NCBI RefSeq assembly: GCF_002236105.1
Contig: NZ_NIWU01000002.1
Span: 806,001-870,000, forward strand
Reading direction: 5' to 3'
Source of the DNA: Pseudomonas umsongensis
GTDB taxonomy: Bacteria > Pseudomonadota > Gammaproteobacteria > Pseudomonadales > Pseudomonadaceae
DNA length: 64,000 nt
Shown here: piece after piece, positions 26,072 through 34,325 of the stretch
Layout: each line of letters opens with the position of its first letter
Position numbering within the stretch: position 1 is the first letter of the stretch
The notes under the pieces: generated by a model
The model's input: only the letters and a program-made list of their open reading frames with translations
Told to the model about the DNA's origin: nothing
Database searches by the model: none
Program-made: the position numbers and the translations under genes

Positions 26072-26168
26072 CTGTAGGAGCTGCCGAAGGCTGCGATCTT
26101 TTGATCTTTTAAAAAGCAAGATCAAAAGATCGTCCGAACGCGGCCCGAGCCTTCGGCAGCTCCTACAG
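26072..26168. repeat. REP inverted pair with an internal block
   Basis: Left arm CTGTAGGAGCTGCCGAAGG, right arm CCTTCGGCAGCTCCTACAG. In the right arm the usual GATCGCAGCC is replaced by GATCG, then a 16-base GC-rich block (TCCGAACGCGGCCCGA), then GCC. All other CTGCCGCAGG-type REP pairs in the window lack this block. Confidence 0.88.
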
Positions 26169-26176
26169 GGGCCTTT

Positions 26177-27118
26177 TCATTTGCTCAGCGCCTGTTCGGC
26201 GCGCACCGAGTTCATGAACGCCTGCATCGCAGACGACTGAATGCGATGGCGACGGGTAATCAGCCCGTACGGTGGCAAGCGTGCTTCAAACTTGATCGGT
26301 AATACCGCCAGCAGGTCACGACCAGGATAATCCTCGACCACCGACACCGGCGTGACGCCGAGCATATCGGTTTGCTGAATCAATGAGAGCAAGGTCATGA
26401 TCGAGGTGGTTTCGACGATGCTGCTGGGGATATCGACCCGCGCATTATGGAACACCTGGTTGATGATCGCGCGCATCGGGCTGGGTTGCTGTTGCAGCAC
26501 CCAGGTCATGTTCTGCAGTTCTGCCCAACCCAGTTGCTTCTCCTTCGCCAGCGGATTCTGCGCACCGGCAATCACACACAGGGCTTCTTCACCCAGGCTG
26601 TCGAACAGCAGTTCTTCGGCCCGTGCTCCGGGCGGAATTCTTCCCAGGACAATGTCCAGTTGATCCTGCAGCAGCGCCTGCACCAGCACGTCGCTGGTAT
26701 CGACCTGGATGCTCATGGACAAGCGTGGATGGCTTTGCTTCAAGGTCGCGATGGTGCGGGTCAACAGCCCCGAGGCCAGCGCCGGAATCGCGCCAACGGC
26801 GACTCGCCCCAGGTTGCCAGATTGCAGGGCAACCAGTTCTTCGCGCATGCCGCTGAGTTCGGCGAAGACCATGCGCGCGTAGTAGATGACAGTTTCCCCG
26901 AACGGGGTCGAGCGCATGCCCCGAGGCAGGCGTTCAAAGAGTTCGACGCCGAGCAGATCCTCAGCCTCGTGCAGCATCTTGGTCGCCGCCGGCTGAGTCA
27001 TGCCGATGTGGTCGGCGGCACGGCGCAAAGAGCCGAATTCCTCCAGCGCCAGCATCAGCCGCAGCTGGCGCAGACGCAGTCGACTGTGGATTACATTGGC
27101 ATCAGGAATTCGGGGCAT
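26177..27118 (-). CDS. LysR family regulator of the sugar-acid island
   Basis: 313 residues. The DNA-binding domain is RLRQLRLMLALEEFGSLRRAADHIGMTQPAATKMLHEAE (~12-50, shown in parts here only as residues), and the sensor domain spans ~95-300. QPAATKML and the C-terminal half resemble GbpR-type LysR regulators of sugar and sugar-acid genes. The ATG at 27118 (MPRIPDAN) fits the family better than the upstream in-frame ATG. It lies downstream of tctA on the same strand but behind a hairpin terminator. It is the best candidate to bind the T-N11-A operators at 30435 and 34167. Confidence 0.87.
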   Translation of the reverse strand: MPRIPDANVIHSRLRLRQLRLMLALEEFGSLRRAADHIGMTQPAATKMLHEAEDLLGVELFERLPRGMRSTPFGETVIYYARMVFAELSGMREELVALQSGNLGRVAVGAIPALASGLLTRTIATLKQSHPRLSMSIQVDTSDVLVQALLQDQLDIVLGRIPPGARAEELLFDSLGEEALCVIAGAQNPLAKEKQLGWAELQNMTWVLQQQPSPMRAIINQVFHNARVDIPSSIVETTSIMTLLSLIQQTDMLGVTPVSVVEDYPGRDLLAVLPIKFEARLPPYGLITRRHRIQSSAMQAFMNSVRAEQALSK

Positions 27119-27133
27119 GGGCCGTACTCGCAA

Positions 27134-27176
27134 ACAAAACTGTGGCAAGCCTGACAACAAATGTCAGGCGTTGCCA
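27134..27176 (-). terminator. Rho-independent terminator after tctA (minus strand)
   Basis: GCCTGACA-ACAAA-TGTCAGGC with outer GGCAA/TTGCC pairing (one bulged G). Read on the minus strand the stem is followed by ACAGTTTTGTTTG, so it should end the tct transcript before the LysR gene. Confidence 0.75.
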
Positions 27177-27187
27177 GCATTGCTGTG

Positions 27188-28717
27188 TCACAGCACCGAT
27201 TTTGCCTTGGCGACCTGGGGTTTGCGCAGGCCCATCAGGGTTTGCAGCGCCTTGGAAATCAACGGCCAGAACAGCATTAACAACGCCGCCGTGGTCAGGC
27301 TACCCACCAATGGGTTGGACCAGAAAATCCCCAGGTGCCCGTCAGAGAACAGCATCGACTGACGGAAAGCATCTTCAGCCTTGTCGCCCAGCACGGCCGC
27401 CAATACCAGCGGCGCGATCGGGTAGCCAAGTTTCTTGAACAGATATCCCAGCGCGCCGAACCCGAGCATCAGCACCACGTCGAAGAACGAGTTATGCACC
27501 GAGTAGGCACCGATGGCGCAGACCATGATGATGATCGGCGCGATGATCGAGAACGGAATGCGCAGGATCGAGGCGAACAGCGGCACGGTGGCCAACACCA
27601 CGATCAGGCTCACCACGTTGCCCAGGTACATGCTGGCGATCAGGCCCCAGACGAAGTCATGCTGCTCGACAAATAGCGTTGGCCCAGGGTGCAGGCCCCA
27701 GATCATCAAACCGCCGAGCATCACCGCAGCGGTGGCTGAACCGGGAATACCCAGGGTCAGCATCGGCAGCAAGGCACTGGTGCCGGCCGCGTGGTCGGCG
27801 GTTTCCGGGGCGATCACGCCTTCGAGTTCACCCTTGCCAAAGTTGTCGCGGTTTTTCGAAAAGCGACGCGCCAGGCTATAGCTCATGAACGATGCGGCGG
27901 TCGGGCCGCCCGGCGTAATGCCCATCCAGCAACCGACCAGGGTGCTGCGCACAATGGTCCACCAGTAGCGCGGCAGCTTGGCCCAGGTGCGCAGGATCAC
28001 CATCGGGGTAATGCGCGCATGTTCGCCGCGGAACACCAGGCCTTCTTCCACTGTGCAGAGGATTTCGCCGATGCCGAACAGGCCGATCACCGCCACTTCG
28101 AAGCTGATGCCGGTCATCAGGATCGGTTGGTCAAAGGTCAACCGCAGGTTGCCGGACACAGTATCCATGCCGACCGCCGCCATGGCGAAACCGATCATCA
28201 TCGCCACCACGGTCTTCAGCGGCGGGTTCTTGCTCATGCCGATGAAAGTGCAGAACGCCAACAGGTACACCGCGAAGAACTCCGGCGAACTGAACGACAT
28301 GGCGAAGGCGGCGATTTTGGTCGACAGGAACGTCAGCAACAACACTCCGGCCAGCGCACCAATCAGCGCCGAGCTGAACGCGGCGGTCAGGGCTTCAGCG
28401 GCGCGACCTTCGCGGGCCATCGGGTAGCCGTCGAACGTCGTCGCCACCGATGAGGGTTCACCGGGGATGTTGAACAGGATCGAGGTGATCGAGCCGCCAA
28501 ACAGCGCGCCCCAATACATGCACGACAGCAGGATGATTGCCGACACCGGCGACATGGTGAACGTCAGCGGCAGCAACAGTGCCACGCCGTTGGGGGCGCC
28601 GAGGCCGGGCAACACACCGACCAGGATGCCCAGCAGCACGCCGATCACCATCAGGCCGATGTGGCCCGGGGTCAGGATCAGGTTCATGCCTTGCAACAGG
28701 GAATCGAATTCGCTCAT
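27188..28717 (-). CDS. Tripartite tricarboxylate transporter, large membrane subunit (TctA)
   Basis: 509 residues with about 11-12 membrane segments, the TctA family size. Signature motifs: VLLGILVGVLPGLGAPNGVALLLPLTF near the N-terminus, MYWGALFGGSITSILFNIPGEPSSVATTFDGYPMA (~65-100) and GITPGGPTAASFMSY (~258-272). It works with TctB and the periplasmic TctC to take up carboxylates. Its ATG overlaps the tctB stop. Substrate is probably a sugar acid or hydroxy acid, judged from neighbours, not from the protein itself. Confidence 0.92.
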   Translation of the reverse strand: MSEFDSLLQGMNLILTPGHIGLMVIGVLLGILVGVLPGLGAPNGVALLLPLTFTMSPVSAIILLSCMYWGALFGGSITSILFNIPGEPSSVATTFDGYPMAREGRAAEALTAAFSSALIGALAGVLLLTFLSTKIAAFAMSFSSPEFFAVYLLAFCTFIGMSKNPPLKTVVAMMIGFAMAAVGMDTVSGNLRLTFDQPILMTGISFEVAVIGLFGIGEILCTVEEGLVFRGEHARITPMVILRTWAKLPRYWWTIVRSTLVGCWMGITPGGPTAASFMSYSLARRFSKNRDNFGKGELEGVIAPETADHAAGTSALLPMLTLGIPGSATAAVMLGGLMIWGLHPGPTLFVEQHDFVWGLIASMYLGNVVSLIVVLATVPLFASILRIPFSIIAPIIIMVCAIGAYSVHNSFFDVVLMLGFGALGYLFKKLGYPIAPLVLAAVLGDKAEDAFRQSMLFSDGHLGIFWSNPLVGSLTTAALLMLFWPLISKALQTLMGLRKPQVAKAKSVL

Positions 28718-29247
28718 TTGAAGTTTCTCCCGGCCAGGGCAATCCAGTCGCCCAATGGGCCTGCATCCAGCGTGACCTTGAACCACAGCGCGAAAATCAG
28801 GTAGCTGGCCAGGACCGCGCCGAGGGATACCGTAGCGATCATCCATTTTCCGTAAGGCTTGGCGCGGACCCTGTCACGCCACATGAACCAGGCGATGAAG
28901 CATGCCGAGGCGACGTAGATGCCGGTCAGTGGCATGGCTGCGACGAACAACGCAATCGGGATGAATACCGACAGCACTTGCCTGAATGCACTGCGACTGA
29001 CAAATGCGATGCTCAGCGCTTGCCAGCGCACCACGGTCAACACGCCGTTGGCCACGCTCGCGGCGCTCAGCATCAAGCCGATGTAGAAGGGGAAGTAACC
29101 AGGCTCGGGGCCGGCATCACCCCAGCCGATACCTTGTTCGACGCTGCCGAACATCACCACTACGCCGATCAGCGCGGTGAAGAGTGTCAGGCCGAGTTCG
29201 ACCCAACGGGTGCCGACCAGCGCGGGTGAATCCGAAGAATGGGACAT
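28714..29247 (-). CDS. Tripartite tricarboxylate transporter, small membrane subunit (TctB)
   Basis: 177 residues with four predicted membrane segments (~17-35, ~50-72, ~88-115 and ~133-155). Family features are a poorly conserved sequence, this size, and GPEPGYFPFYIGLML after the first helix. The start at 29247 (MSHSSDSP) was chosen because upstream codons are not conserved-looking. Lies between tctC (53-bp gap) and tctA (4-bp overlap). Confidence 0.88.
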   Translation of the reverse strand: MSHSSDSPALVGTRWVELGLTLFTALIGVVVMFGSVEQGIGWGDAGPEPGYFPFYIGLMLSAASVANGVLTVVRWQALSIAFVSRSAFRQVLSVFIPIALFVAAMPLTGIYVASACFIAWFMWRDRVRAKPYGKWMIATVSLGAVLASYLIFALWFKVTLDAGPLGDWIALAGRNFK

Positions 29248-29300
29248 GCAGACACCTCCAGCAAATGACGGCCGCCCGCAGGCGAGCGGCCGCGACAACG

Positions 29301-30314
29301 TCAGTTTTTCAACCAACCGGCTTCTTTGAATACCGGGGTGACGCGGGCGGTGTCTTTTTCGATGTAGGCAGTCAGCGGCTCGCCCTCGAGGAAGGTCGGC
29401 ACCAGGGCGTTCTGCTTGACGTAGGCCTTGAACTCCGGCGTCTCGGTGACTTTACGCATCAGCTCGACATAGAACGCACGTTGCTCGGCGGAAACGTCGC
29501 CGGGCATGAACACGGTGCGCGGGAAGCGGTATTGATCGATGCCCAGGCCTTGCTCGTGGCAGGTCGGCACATCGGCCCAGGATTTATCACCGGCGACTTT
29601 CTCGGTGTAGCTCATGCGTTCCTGGCTGAAGACACAGAGCGGTTCGACCTGGTCGCCGCGCCATTGGCTGATGCTTTCGCTGGGGTTGTTGACGTTGGCG
29701 GCGATGTGCTTGCCAGCCAGTTGGGTGGCGGCTTCGCTGCCGCTCTTGAACGGGATGTACACCAGTTTGCTGTTGTTGGTCTGGTTCAGCAGCAGGGTCA
29801 GGGTCTGGTCGACGTCCTTGGACTGGCTGCCACCCATGCGCAGGTTCGACGGGTCAGCCTTGACCGCTTCGTAGAAGCTTTTCGCATCCTTCCACGGTGC
29901 GCCTTTGTAGCTCCAGAGAATGAAGTCATCCTCGGCCACGGCGGCAATCGGCGTCAGCTCCTGCCATTGATAGCCGAGCTTGGACACCAGCGGCAACAGG
30001 TAGATGTTGTTGGTGCCGATCACCAGTTTCTCGGCATCGCCCTTGTTCATCTTCATGTCGAGAAAGGCTTCGGCGCCATTGCCGCCGCCCTTGTTGAGGA
30101 CGATGGTATTAACGTCGAGCAGTTTATGCGTGGTGATGATCGACTGGATCAGGCGACCGAGTTGGTCGGTACCGCCACCGGGGCCACCGGCGACAACGAT
30201 TTCGACGTTCTTGTCCGGTTGCCAGGCGTGGGCCAGGGCGGGGAGGGCGCCCGCGGCGACCAGGGTGCAGCCAAGAAACAGACGGGATGTGCGACGGACG
30301 AATGCATTTCGCAT
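29301..30314 (-). CDS. Tripartite tricarboxylate transporter substrate-binding protein (TctC)
   Basis: 337 residues. Signal peptide of ~30 residues (RRTSRLFLGCTLVAAGALPALAHA, cleaved before WQPDK). The mature part is a type II periplasmic binding protein of the Bug/TctC family: VEIVVAGGPGGGTDQLGRLI (~37-56) forms the ligand loop near the N-terminus. It delivers the substrate to TctAB. First gene of the minus-strand tct operon, divergent from the MFS carrier, with two operator-like sites in between. Confidence 0.9.
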   Translation of the reverse strand: MRNAFVRRTSRLFLGCTLVAAGALPALAHAWQPDKNVEIVVAGGPGGGTDQLGRLIQSIITTHKLLDVNTIVLNKGGGNGAEAFLDMKMNKGDAEKLVIGTNNIYLLPLVSKLGYQWQELTPIAAVAEDDFILWSYKGAPWKDAKSFYEAVKADPSNLRMGGSQSKDVDQTLTLLLNQTNNSKLVYIPFKSGSEAATQLAGKHIAANVNNPSESISQWRGDQVEPLCVFSQERMSYTEKVAGDKSWADVPTCHEQGLGIDQYRFPRTVFMPGDVSAEQRAFYVELMRKVTETPEFKAYVKQNALVPTFLEGEPLTAYIEKDTARVTPVFKEAGWLKN

Positions 30315-30434
30315 GATGGAAGAGCCTCGTTTTTGTAGTTGTTATGAGTGACTTGTTGGCGTTCGAAAGCTGCAAGCCTGGCCAGAGTGTGGGAAGACGC
30401 CGTCGCCGCGTCTAGTCAAAACAATACATACACC

Positions 30435-30452
30435 GATAGCCTGGGGTTATAG
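30435..30452. promoter_or_regulatory. Operator-like site 1, tct/MFS divergent promoter
   Basis: GATAGCCTGGGGTTATAG. It contains the LysR T-N11-A pattern. It is identical at 16 of 18 positions to the complement of the site at 34167-34184 in front of the dehydratase operon. Nearby, GGTTATCACC (30549-30558) resembles a half-site. Confidence 0.55.
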
Positions 30453-30506
30453 CTCGTCCAGAACAATGTATGCCTTCGTTGAAAGCCCATTGAAAGCTTG
30501 GCATGC

Positions 30507-30523
30507 CATAACCCAAAGCTATC
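30507..30523. promoter_or_regulatory. Operator-like site 2, inverted copy
   Basis: CATAACCCAAAGCTATC. Its complement matches site 1 at 14 of 17 positions, in the opposite orientation, centred about 72 bp away. Two inverted copies suit control of the two divergent promoters. The whole gap 30315-30760 holds no gene. Confidence 0.45.
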
Positions 30524-30607
30524 ACCTGATTTCAAGTTTTGATTAGACGGTTATCACCGGTTTTTCGATAGTGCTCACCAACACCGCTACAAACGCGGCA
30601 CGTCAAA

Positions 30608-30716
30608 CCTGTAGGAGCCGGCTTGCTGGCGATAGCGGCGCCTCAATTGACATTGATGGCGCCTGACACTCCGCTATCGTCGGAACGCCGCCCGCAGCAA
30701 GCCGGCTCCTACAGGT
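30608..30716. repeat. REP inverted pair (GAGCCGGC type)
   Basis: CCTGTAGGAGCCGGCTTGCT faces its complement AGCAAGCCGGCTCCTACAGG, with ~69 bp between. It lies immediately upstream of the MFS gene, ending 44 bases before its ATG, so it is within the leader or promoter. Confidence 0.85.
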
Positions 30717-30760
30717 CGATGTTTGCAACTTCACAAAAATAATAAATCGAGGTACGCACC

Positions 30761-32083
30761 ATGGCTCGTCCCAGTGCTTCCCTGCATCTGCCCACGGCAG
30801 ATGCGATCCCGCAGGCCGGCGCCGCGAAAGCCAGCAATGTGCGTTGGCGGATCTTCGCGATCATCTTTGCGCTGACCATGGTCAACCTGATCGATCGGGT
30901 GTCGCTGTCCATCGCCATGCCGACCATCGCCCATGAATTTTCCCTTTCTCCGAGCATGCAAGGGTTGATCCTCAGCAGCTTCTTCTGGGCCTACGCACTG
31001 TTGCAGATTCCCGGTGGCTGGTTGATCGACCGCTTCGGGCCGCATCGGGTCATCAGTTGGTCCACCGGGTTGTGGGGCACGTTCCAGGTGCTGGCGGCGT
31101 TCGCCACTGGCGGCTTGTCGTTGCTGTTTGCCCGCGTGGCGCTGGGGGCCTCGGAAGCTCCGCTGTTTCCGTCCGGCGGCAAGCTGATTTCCTTGTGGCT
31201 GGCGCCCAGCGAACGCAGCCGCGGTGCAGTGTTGATGGACAGCGGCAGCCCGTTGGGCGTGGCGCTCGGCGGGTTGATCATTGCCTATCTGATTGCTTCG
31301 CTGGACTCCTGGCGCCTGGCCTTTGTGATCGCCGGTGTCGCGACCCTGGTGCTGGCGTGGCTGGCGCGGCGTTATCTGCGTGATGATCCCGCCGGTCACC
31401 CGCAGGTCAATGCCCTGGAGCTTGCGAAAATCAACGCCGGACGCGCCACCCCCGCCGCCGAGGCCGCCCGTGCCCCGGTCAAGGGCCTGGGCATTGCCGG
31501 CCGTTCACTCAGCGGATTGCTGATCGGTCGTGCCAGTTGGGCGATGGTGTATTTCGGCCTGCTGACCTGGGGACCGAGCTATCTGGCGCAAGCCCGGGGT
31601 TTTGATATCAAGGGCATTGGCGCGGCGACTTTCGTGATTTTTGTCTGCGGTGCATTGGGATCGTTGACCGGTGGTTTCCTCTGCGACGGTTTGATCCGCA
31701 AAGGTGTCAGCCGTGGTGTCGCGGTCAAGAGCCTGCTGGCGTTTTCCGGCCTGGTGGCCCTCGGCGCGTTCCTGCTGTTGCCGACCCTGAGCGATCCCTT
31801 TGCGGCCGTGGCGCTGTTGGCCATGACCGCGTTTTTCCTGATGTGGGGCAGCCTCTACTGGAGCTTCCCGGCGTTGCTGGCAGCGCCAGCGCGGGTTGGG
31901 TTGATCGGTGGCGTGATGAACATGGCCGGCAGCACCGGCGGTATCGCGGTGCCGATCCTGGTGGGGGTGATCCTGCAAATGAGCGGTGGCTTCGCCCCCG
32001 TGCTCGGGTTCTTCGCCGCGTGCTCGGCAGTGTTTGTGCTGGCGACGTTGTTCATCAGTCTCGACGAGGTGCGTTATGGCTGA
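30761..32083 (+). CDS. MFS transporter, ACS (sugar-acid symporter) type
   Basis: 440 residues, 12 membrane segments. NLIDRVSLSIAMPTIAHEFSLS (~46-67), then IPGGWLIDRFGPH (~83-95) and FARVALGASEAPLFPSGGKLIS (~124-145), are typical of the anion:cation symporter family containing glucarate, galactonate and hexuronate carriers. A second uptake route next to TctABC. Its stop codon lies eight bases inside the amidohydrolase gene, so the two are translationally coupled. Confidence 0.87.
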   Translation: MARPSASLHLPTADAIPQAGAAKASNVRWRIFAIIFALTMVNLIDRVSLSIAMPTIAHEFSLSPSMQGLILSSFFWAYALLQIPGGWLIDRFGPHRVISWSTGLWGTFQVLAAFATGGLSLLFARVALGASEAPLFPSGGKLISLWLAPSERSRGAVLMDSGSPLGVALGGLIIAYLIASLDSWRLAFVIAGVATLVLAWLARRYLRDDPAGHPQVNALELAKINAGRATPAAEAARAPVKGLGIAGRSLSGLLIGRASWAMVYFGLLTWGPSYLAQARGFDIKGIGAATFVIFVCGALGSLTGGFLCDGLIRKGVSRGVAVKSLLAFSGLVALGAFLLLPTLSDPFAAVALLAMTAFFLMWGSLYWSFPALLAAPARVGLIGGVMNMAGSTGGIAVPILVGVILQMSGGFAPVLGFFAACSAVFVLATLFISLDEVRYG

Positions 32084-33032
32084 GCGTTGGAATGGACCGA
32101 TCATCGATGCCCATCATCACTTCTGGGACCCAACGATCAACGACCATCCGTGGCTGGCGCCCGAAGCCAACATTGCGTTTCGCTACGGTGACTACAGCGC
32201 GATCAAGCGCCGCTATTTTCCCGAGGATTACTTCGCCGATGCCGGTGAGCATCGGGTGGTGCAAACGGTGTATGTCGAGACCGAATGGAACCCCCAGGAC
32301 CCGATTGGCGAAACCCGTTTCATCGAACAACTGGCCGCCCGTTACGGGGTGCCGAATGCGATCGTCGCGCAAGCCTGGCTCGACCACCCGGACGCCATTG
32401 CGGTGCTGGCCGAGCAGGCCACCTACAAGTGCGTACGCAGCGTGCGGCACAAACCGGGCGGGCCGACGTCACCCGAACAGTTCGGGCGGGTGCGCAGCCT
32501 GATGAGCGACGAGCACTGGCGGCGCAGTTACGCCGCATTGGAGGGGCTGGGCTTGCACTTTGATTTGCAGACGCCCTGGTGGAACCTGCCCGAGGCCGAA
32601 CGGCTGGCCCGGGACTTCCCCGGCATCACCCTGATTCTCAATCACGCCGGGTTGCCCAACGATCGCAGCGCCGAAGGCTTGGCGGGATGGCGAGCAGCGA
32701 TGGCGCGGTTGGCGCAGTGGCCGAACGTGCAGGTCAAGATCTCTGGCCTGGGCCAGGCGGGCCGGGCGTGGCGCACCATCGACAACGCCTGGATCGTGCG
32801 CGAAATCATCGCGATGTTCGGCACCCGACGAGCGATGTTCGCCAGCAATTTTCCGGTGGACAGCCTGTGCGGCTCGTTCGACGACATCTACAGCGGTTTC
32901 AAATCCATCGTCGCCGATCTGCCAGTGGCCGATCAGGAACGACTGTTCTACAGCAACGCGCAGCGCATCTACCGCTGCGAACCTTGCGCCATTGACCGGG
33001 CGCTGCCTGAATCCTTGAGGAGTGAAGCATGA
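32076..33032 (+). CDS. Amidohydrolase of the sugar lactonase group (COG3618)
   Basis: 318 residues, TIM-barrel amidohydrolase. IIDAHHHFWDP (~8-18) carries the H-x-H metal motif; VQTVYVETEWNPQD (~64-77), ITLILNHAGLP (~185-195) and FASNFPVDSL (~253-262) follow the pattern of L-fuconolactonase / L-rhamnonolactonase and the related pyrone-dicarboxylate lactonase LigI. In this setting it probably opens a sugar lactone to the acid. Coupled to the MFS gene before it and pdxA-like gene after it. Confidence 0.82.
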   Translation: MAERWNGPIIDAHHHFWDPTINDHPWLAPEANIAFRYGDYSAIKRRYFPEDYFADAGEHRVVQTVYVETEWNPQDPIGETRFIEQLAARYGVPNAIVAQAWLDHPDAIAVLAEQATYKCVRSVRHKPGGPTSPEQFGRVRSLMSDEHWRRSYAALEGLGLHFDLQTPWWNLPEAERLARDFPGITLILNHAGLPNDRSAEGLAGWRAAMARLAQWPNVQVKISGLGQAGRAWRTIDNAWIVREIIAMFGTRRAMFASNFPVDSLCGSFDDIYSGFKSIVADLPVADQERLFYSNAQRIYRCEPCAIDRALPESLRSEA

Positions 33033-34033
33033 ACAAGACAACCATCGCGATGGTCCTGGGTGACCCGGCGGGCATCGGCCCGGAACTGATCGCACGCTTG
33101 CTCGCTGAGCCCGATGTGCGCGGCCAGGCCAACGTGATCCTGATTGCCGACGAAGCGGAAATGCGTCGCGGTATGCGCATCGCCGGGGTGGAGTTTCCCT
33201 ATCGTCGGGTGGAGTCTCTGGAGCAGCTGTCTTTTGTTGATGACACGCCGTTGTTCTTCGATTTTCGCGGCGACACCTTCGGTGAATTTCCGCGCAGCGA
33301 GGTCAGCGTCATTGGCGGTCGCTACAGCCTCGACACGTTGGAAAAAGCGCTGCGCCTGACCGAGGCCGGGACCACCGACGCAATATTGTTCGGGCCGTTG
33401 AACAAGACCTCGCTGCACATGGCCGGCATGGCCCACAACGATGAGCTGCACTGGTTCGCCGAGCTGCTGGATTTCCACGGGCCATTCTGCGAGTTCAACG
33501 TGCTCGACAATCTCTGGACTTCACGGGTGACCTCTCACGTCGCGTTGGCTGAAGTGCCGGGGTTGCTCAGCCAGGAGCGGGTGGTGGAAGCGATTCAGTT
33601 GATCGACACCGCCCTCAAGCGCAACGGCCTGGAAAAACCGCGCATCGGCGTCTGCGGTTTGAACCCGCACAACGGCGACAACGGCTCGTTCGGCCGTGAA
33701 GAACTGGACATCATCGGCCCGGCGGTGCGCAAGGCCCAGGCGCTGGGAATCGCGGCGGAAGGGCCGTACCCGGGCGACACGATCTTCCTCAAGGTCCAGG
33801 GCGACGCCAGTGCCTTTGATGCGGTCGTCACCATGTATCACGACCAAGGGCAGATCGCGATCAAGTTGATGGGCTTCTCCCGTGGCGTCACGGTTCAGGG
33901 TGGCCTGCCCATTCCCATCACCACACCGGCCCACGGCACCGCGTTCGATATCGCGGGGCAGGGCAAGGCGAATGTCGGCGCGACTCGCCAGGCATTCGAG
34001 ATTGCTTGCCGGATGGGGGGCAACAGCTACTAA
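33029..34033 (+). CDS. PdxA-family (4-phospho-hydroxyacid) dehydrogenase
   Basis: 334 residues. GDPAGIGPELIARLL (~11-25) opens the NAD-dependent PdxA fold. GPLNKTSLHMAGMAHNDELHWF (~118-139), MYHDQGQIAIKL and HGTAFDIAGQGKANVG supply the metal-binding His residues. It may be PdxA2-like (4-phospho-erythronate/threonate oxidation) rather than the vitamin B6 enzyme, since it sits in a catabolic operon. PdxA2 normally comes with a DUF1537 kinase, which is absent here. A TphB-like dihydrodiol dehydrogenase is another option. Start overlaps the previous stop by four bases. Confidence 0.83.
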   Translation: MNKTTIAMVLGDPAGIGPELIARLLAEPDVRGQANVILIADEAEMRRGMRIAGVEFPYRRVESLEQLSFVDDTPLFFDFRGDTFGEFPRSEVSVIGGRYSLDTLEKALRLTEAGTTDAILFGPLNKTSLHMAGMAHNDELHWFAELLDFHGPFCEFNVLDNLWTSRVTSHVALAEVPGLLSQERVVEAIQLIDTALKRNGLEKPRIGVCGLNPHNGDNGSFGREELDIIGPAVRKAQALGIAAEGPYPGDTIFLKVQGDASAFDAVVTMYHDQGQIAIKLMGFSRGVTVQGGLPIPITTPAHGTAFDIAGQGKANVGATRQAFEIACRMGGNSY

Positions 34034-34040
34034 AAGGGCA

Positions 34041-34121
34041 AGATCAAAAGATCGCAGCCTTCGGCAGCTCCTACAGGGGATGGCATACATCCTGTAGGAG
34101 CTGCCGAAGGCTGCGATCTTT
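34041..34121. repeat. REP inverted pair
   Basis: AGATCGCAGCCTTCGGCAGC arm and its complement, separating the MFS-lactonase-PdxA operon from the dehydratase operon. It probably acts as the 3' end of the first operon. Confidence 0.9.
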
Positions 34122-34166
34122 TTGTTTTTGGTCTGATAACTCGATCTACCTGATAACCGCTTTTTC

Positions 34167-34184
34167 CTATCACCCCAGGTTATC
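34167..34184. promoter_or_regulatory. Operator-like site 3, dehydratase operon
   Basis: CTATCACCCCAGGTTATC; its complement GATAACCTGGGGTGATAG matches site 1 (30435) at 16 of 18 positions and keeps T-N11-A. Two GATAAC half-sites (34135 and 34152) precede it. It lies 142 bases before the dehydratase ATG. Confidence 0.55.
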
Positions 34185-34325
34185 GCCGGATACGCATAAG
34201 TGATTATCCGCAGCCCCTTGGCGCTGGCTAAAGTCGCTCCATCGAATGCGCACAACCGCTCTCCAGCGGCTCTACGCAACGACACAACAATGACAAGAAG
34301 CCGGCAGCGCAAGGAATCTGTATTC

